From positions 1 to 7,839 of the forward strand of contig QMSL01000057.1 of the NCBI GenBank assembly GCA_003649665.1: DNA of 7,839 nucleotides. Reading direction: 5' to 3'. The stretch is from Thermoprotei archaeon. GTDB lineage: Archaea; Thermoproteota; Thermoprotei; QMSL01; B3-G16. The notes under the pieces were generated by a model. It saw only the letters and a list, made by a program, of their open reading frames with translations. It did no database searches and was not told the origin of the DNA. Made by a program: the position numbers and the translations under genes. Position 1 is the stretch's first letter; the number at the start of each line of letters is the position of its first letter. Of the stretch, positions 5,290 to 7,839 are shown piece after piece.

Positions 5290-5964
5290 ATCCTCAAGGT
5301 ACGCTATTATCCTCCCTTTACTTTCTAGACTCTCAATCTCCGCCAATGTATTTGCATTCAAAACCCTTATCATTACTCTATCCTTATCGAAGCTCTCGCC
5401 CTCTATCCTAGCAGCTATTACAGAATGAGTATGCTTAGGAATTCGATACTCTATATTAAGGGAGCTAGGTAAGTTATCAAATGTAAGGAAGTAAACATCA
5501 CCTATACCACGTATATTCCATTTACGTAGTGAGCCACGAGGGTTCTCAGATACCATTATGATAGGCTTTAAGGGACCTATTACTAAACGTACTTTCTCTA
5601 AATCCTTATAACTAAATGAGTATCTTATTTTCAGGTTCCTAAAGTACGTCTCCTCACCATAAATTTTATCTTCTACTTTGCACCTCAGGCATTCGCTTAG
5701 GAAGGTACCACCCACGTTTAGATGTACAGAGTATAGGTATATTAACTTACCATTCACATTGCGTATATCCCTAAGTGGTCTCCAGAAGTACAAGTCCTCC
5801 TTTTTGATAAGGGGGCCAGGCTTAGTGGATTTTATTATTAAATCCTCAGGAGCTTTGAAGGAAACTATAACATCAAGTGGTGAAGAGGATTCGTATACGA
5901 TGAGCATACGTCTTGGTATAAATTCCTCAGAGAGATTGCCCTCAAGGAACCAAGTAAGTCTCAT
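5278..5964 (-). CDS. conserved-looking hypothetical protein, family not recognised
   Basis: I do not recognise this 228-residue protein. It has no obvious signal peptide, membrane segment or nucleotide-binding motif. Its pattern of alternating hydrophobic and charged residues ('RLVIGPLKPIIMVSE', 'GDVYFLTFDNLPSSLNIEYRI') suggests a mostly beta-strand soluble protein. One CxxC (C92, C95) sits in 'SECLRCKVED'; no second pair is present, so a metal site would need a dimer or other ligands. Codon use and density match the neighbours, and the frame is open for 687 bases between two well-supported genes, so it is real. The start is ATG 5964; M20 ('MLIVYESSSP') is an alternative. The gene is divergent from ABCE1 with 64 bases between starts, and overlaps the zinc-ribbon gene tail to tail by 12 bases. 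No function is proposed. Confidence 0.75.
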   Translation of the reverse strand: MRLTWFLEGNLSEEFIPRRMLIVYESSSPLDVIVSFKAPEDLIIKSTKPGPLIKKEDLYFWRPLRDIRNVNGKLIYLYSVHLNVGGTFLSECLRCKVEDKIYGEETYFRNLKIRYSFSYKDLEKVRLVIGPLKPIIMVSENPRGSLRKWNIRGIGDVYFLTFDNLPSSLNIEYRIPKHTHSVIAARIEGESFDKDRVMIRVLNANTLAEIESLESKGRIIAYLEDLFL

Positions 5965-5978
5965 TTTATTTCACTCAC

Positions 5979-5989
5979 TATAAAAATAT
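5979..5989. promoter_or_regulatory. AT-rich box between the unknown gene and ABCE1, possible bidirectional TATA element
   Basis: TATAAAAATAT reads as a TATA-like box on both strands. For ABCE1 its centre is about 45 bases before ATG 6029, giving a predicted leader of roughly 19 bases that would include a GGTG at 6016-6019, nine bases before the ATG and Shine-Dalgarno-like. For the minus-strand gene its centre is about 20-22 bases before ATG 5964, so that transcript would be leaderless, or start at a later codon. Confidence 0.45.
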
Positions 5990-6028
5990 CTAAGTGAGAA
6001 TTCATTAAGCTTTATGGTGTAAGGAATC

Positions 6029-7816
6029 ATGGTTAGAATAGCGGTAATAGACAGAGATCTCTGTAAGCCCAGGAAGTGTAACTTAGAATGCATAAGATTC
6101 TGTCCAATGGTTAGATCAGGACGAAAGGCTATAGAGTTTAATGAAGAATTGAGAAGACCTGTGATTCATGAGATGTTATGCATGGGATGTGGAATCTGCG
6201 TGAAGAAGTGTCCTTTTAATGCCATTTATATAGTTAATCTCCCTGAGGAACTGGAGGAGGAATGTATACATAGGTATGGAATTAATGGATTTAAGCTCTA
6301 TAGGTTACCCATTCCTAAGAGGGGCAAAATATTAGGGATAATAGGTCAGAATGGAGTTGGTAAAAGTACCGCACTTAAGATTTTAAGTGGAAGGCTTAAG
6401 CCTAATCTAGGCAGAGTAGATGAGCCGCCAGAGTGGGATGAGATAATAAGGAGATTTAGAGGAACAGAACTTCAACCCTATTTCAAAGCACTTGTCAATG
6501 GTAAACTCAGGGCTGTGATAAAGCCGCAATATGTGGATCTATTACCTAAGAAGATAAGGGGAACCGTAGAGCAAGTCATTTTAATCGCAGATGAAAGAGG
6601 CATAGCACATGAGTTGTTAAAGGATCTTGAATTAGAGGATATAAAGGATAGAAGGATATCTCATCTCTCAGGAGGCGAGTTGCAAAGGCTTGCGATAGCG
6701 ATCACCATGTGTAGAGATGCCGATGTCTACCTTTTTGATGAACCTTCAAGCTTTCTGGATGTATATCAAAGGATGAAGATTGCCAAACTGATAAGAAATC
6801 TAGCGCTAGAAGATAAGATAGTTGTGGTCGTAGAACACGATTTAGCGGTTTTGGATTATATATCAGATCTGGTCTCGATAATATATGGAACGCCTGGGGC
6901 CTACGGAATAGTTACTGAACCTCGTGGAGTGCGTGTAGGCATAAATGAATACCTTGATGGTTACTTACCTCAGGAGAATATGAGAATTAGGGAGTACAGG
7001 ATAGTGTTTGATCTAAGACCTTTGGAGAGATCATGGAAGCCGGAAGATATCTTATTTACGTGGCCCAAAATGACTAAAAGATTGGGCTCGTTTAAGCTCA
7101 TAGCAGAACCCGGCGAGGCCCATGTAGGAGAAGTAATAGGACTACTAGGCCCTAATGGCATAGGAAAAACTACGTTTATAAGGTTACTAGCTGGAGATCT
7201 TGAGCCTGATGAAGGATATTCACCATTAGGGAAAATAGAATATAGCTATAAGCCACAATACATAGCTTCTGACCTCGATATTAGTGTTGAGGAGTTTATA
7301 AAGGAGAAGGGGGATAAAAGCGCTTTATCGAATAGTTGGTTCCTTTCCGAGGTAATAAAGCCCTTAGGTATAGATAGACTCCTCGATAGACGAATAAACG
7401 AGCTTTCTGGAGGGGAATTACAGGTAGTATACATAGCGGCTTGTTTAGCGAAAGATGTAAAGGTTTACTTGATAGACGAACCATTCGCATATCTTGATGT
7501 TGAGCAGAGATTTAGGGTTTCCAGAGCTATTCGCCACGTCGTCGAGGCGAGAGCAGCTGTCGCCTTTGTTGTAGAACATGACATAATTGCACATGACTTC
7601 ATAGCCGATTCCTTAATAGTTTTCAACGGAAAGCCAGGAATAGAGGGATACGCCTTAGCCCCATTAGATCTTAAAAGCGGTATGAATAAGTTCCTTAAGC
7701 AAGTCGGTATAACGTTTAGAAGGGACCTTCATAGTAAGAGACCGAGAATAAACAAGGAGGGATCCTATCTAGATAGATTGCAGAAATCCATTGGCGAGTA
7801 TTATTACGTTGGATGA
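6029..7816 (+). CDS. abce1: ABCE1/Rli1 ribosome-recycling ATPase
   Basis: This 595-residue protein is complete. Residues 1-75 hold two 4Fe-4S clusters: C12, C17, C21 and C25-P, then C51-x2-C54-x2-C57-x3-C61-P. The first ATPase domain has Walker A GQNGVGKST (106-114), Q-loop KPQYVD (165-170), signature LSGGELQRLAIA (213-224), Walker B DEP (237-239), D-loop SSFLD and His270. The hinge and second domain follow, with Walker A GPNGIGKTT (374-382), KPQYI (408-412), signature LSGGE (459-463), Walker B DEP (483-485) and His517, then the conserved tail 'VGITFRRD' and 'INKEGSYLDRLQKSIGEYYY'. With aRF1 or aPelota it splits the ribosome into subunits after termination or stalling, in the cytosol. NBD2 reads LSGGELQVVYIA where many homologues have LQRVAIA, and FAYLD after DEP where Ser is usual. 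'YIAACLAK' resembles crenarchaeal versions. Confidence 0.97.
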   Translation: MVRIAVIDRDLCKPRKCNLECIRFCPMVRSGRKAIEFNEELRRPVIHEMLCMGCGICVKKCPFNAIYIVNLPEELEEECIHRYGINGFKLYRLPIPKRGKILGIIGQNGVGKSTALKILSGRLKPNLGRVDEPPEWDEIIRRFRGTELQPYFKALVNGKLRAVIKPQYVDLLPKKIRGTVEQVILIADERGIAHELLKDLELEDIKDRRISHLSGGELQRLAIAITMCRDADVYLFDEPSSFLDVYQRMKIAKLIRNLALEDKIVVVVEHDLAVLDYISDLVSIIYGTPGAYGIVTEPRGVRVGINEYLDGYLPQENMRIREYRIVFDLRPLERSWKPEDILFTWPKMTKRLGSFKLIAEPGEAHVGEVIGLLGPNGIGKTTFIRLLAGDLEPDEGYSPLGKIEYSYKPQYIASDLDISVEEFIKEKGDKSALSNSWFLSEVIKPLGIDRLLDRRINELSGGELQVVYIAACLAKDVKVYLIDEPFAYLDVEQRFRVSRAIRHVVEARAAVAFVVEHDIIAHDFIADSLIVFNGKPGIEGYALAPLDLKSGMNKFLKQVGITFRRDLHSKRPRINKEGSYLDRLQKSIGEYYYVG

Positions 7817-7839
7817 CCTCTATATTATCATAAAATAAA

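Noticed and set aside
5290..5500. Remnant of the missing C-terminal TFIIS-type zinc ribbon downstream of the short TFS-like gene
   Set aside because: I saw no plus-strand pattern with paired CxxC in any frame there; the region is coding on the opposite strand.

Overview
The window looks like chromosome from a thermophilic archaeon, most likely Thermoproteota (the former Crenarchaeota). The evidence is an ABCE1/Rli1 ribosome-recycling ATPase whose C-terminal half reads like the crenarchaeal type, a GfcR-type helix-turn-helix/phosphoribosyltransferase regulator, an archaeal Tan1-like THUMP protein, a TFS/RpoM-type zinc ribbon, heavy use of AGA/AGG and ATA codons, AT-rich TATA-like boxes just upstream of genes, and very short intergenic gaps. 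No order or genus can be named safely. I see no tRNA, rRNA, CRISPR array, insertion sequence or long repeat.

Layout. Positions 1-287 (minus) hold the N-terminal part of an MtnA-family methylthioribose-1-phosphate isomerase that runs off the left edge. Behind its start lies gfcR-like 337-1086 (minus). Divergent from that is a small lone PD-(D/E)XK-type nuclease-like protein (about 1161-1715, plus). A cystathionine gamma-synthase/lyase family gene follows at 1759-2927 (plus), split into two frames by an apparent single-base loss near 2283. Convergent with it are two overlapping tRNA-modification genes on the minus strand: a Sua5/YrdC/TsaC threonylcarbamoyl-AMP synthase (3491-4117) and the Tan1-like THUMP protein (2940-3494). 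Divergent from these is a LolD/MacB-type ABC ATPase without a neighbouring permease (4193-4930, plus), then a 92-residue protein carrying only the N-terminal zinc ribbon of TFS (5011-5289, plus). An unrecognised 228-residue protein (5278-5964, minus) overlaps that gene tail to tail by 12 bp. It is divergent from the complete ABCE1 gene (6029-7816, plus).

How it fits together. The window mixes sulfur-metabolite enzymes (MtnA, cystathionine gamma-synthase family), a regulator that may sense a phosphoribosyl-type ligand, and translation/transcription housekeeping (t6A synthesis, a probable ac4C accessory protein, ribosome recycling, an RNA-polymerase-associated-like ribbon). Three divergent gene pairs each have a short spacer with a single near-symmetric AT-rich box that could be the core promoter in both directions. 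In two of them this favours shorter start codons than the longest reading frame. No obviously new multi-gene system is present. The most interesting items are the one-ribbon TFS relative, the lone nuclease-like protein opposite gfcR, the unknown gene opposite ABCE1, and the frameshift in the PLP enzyme.
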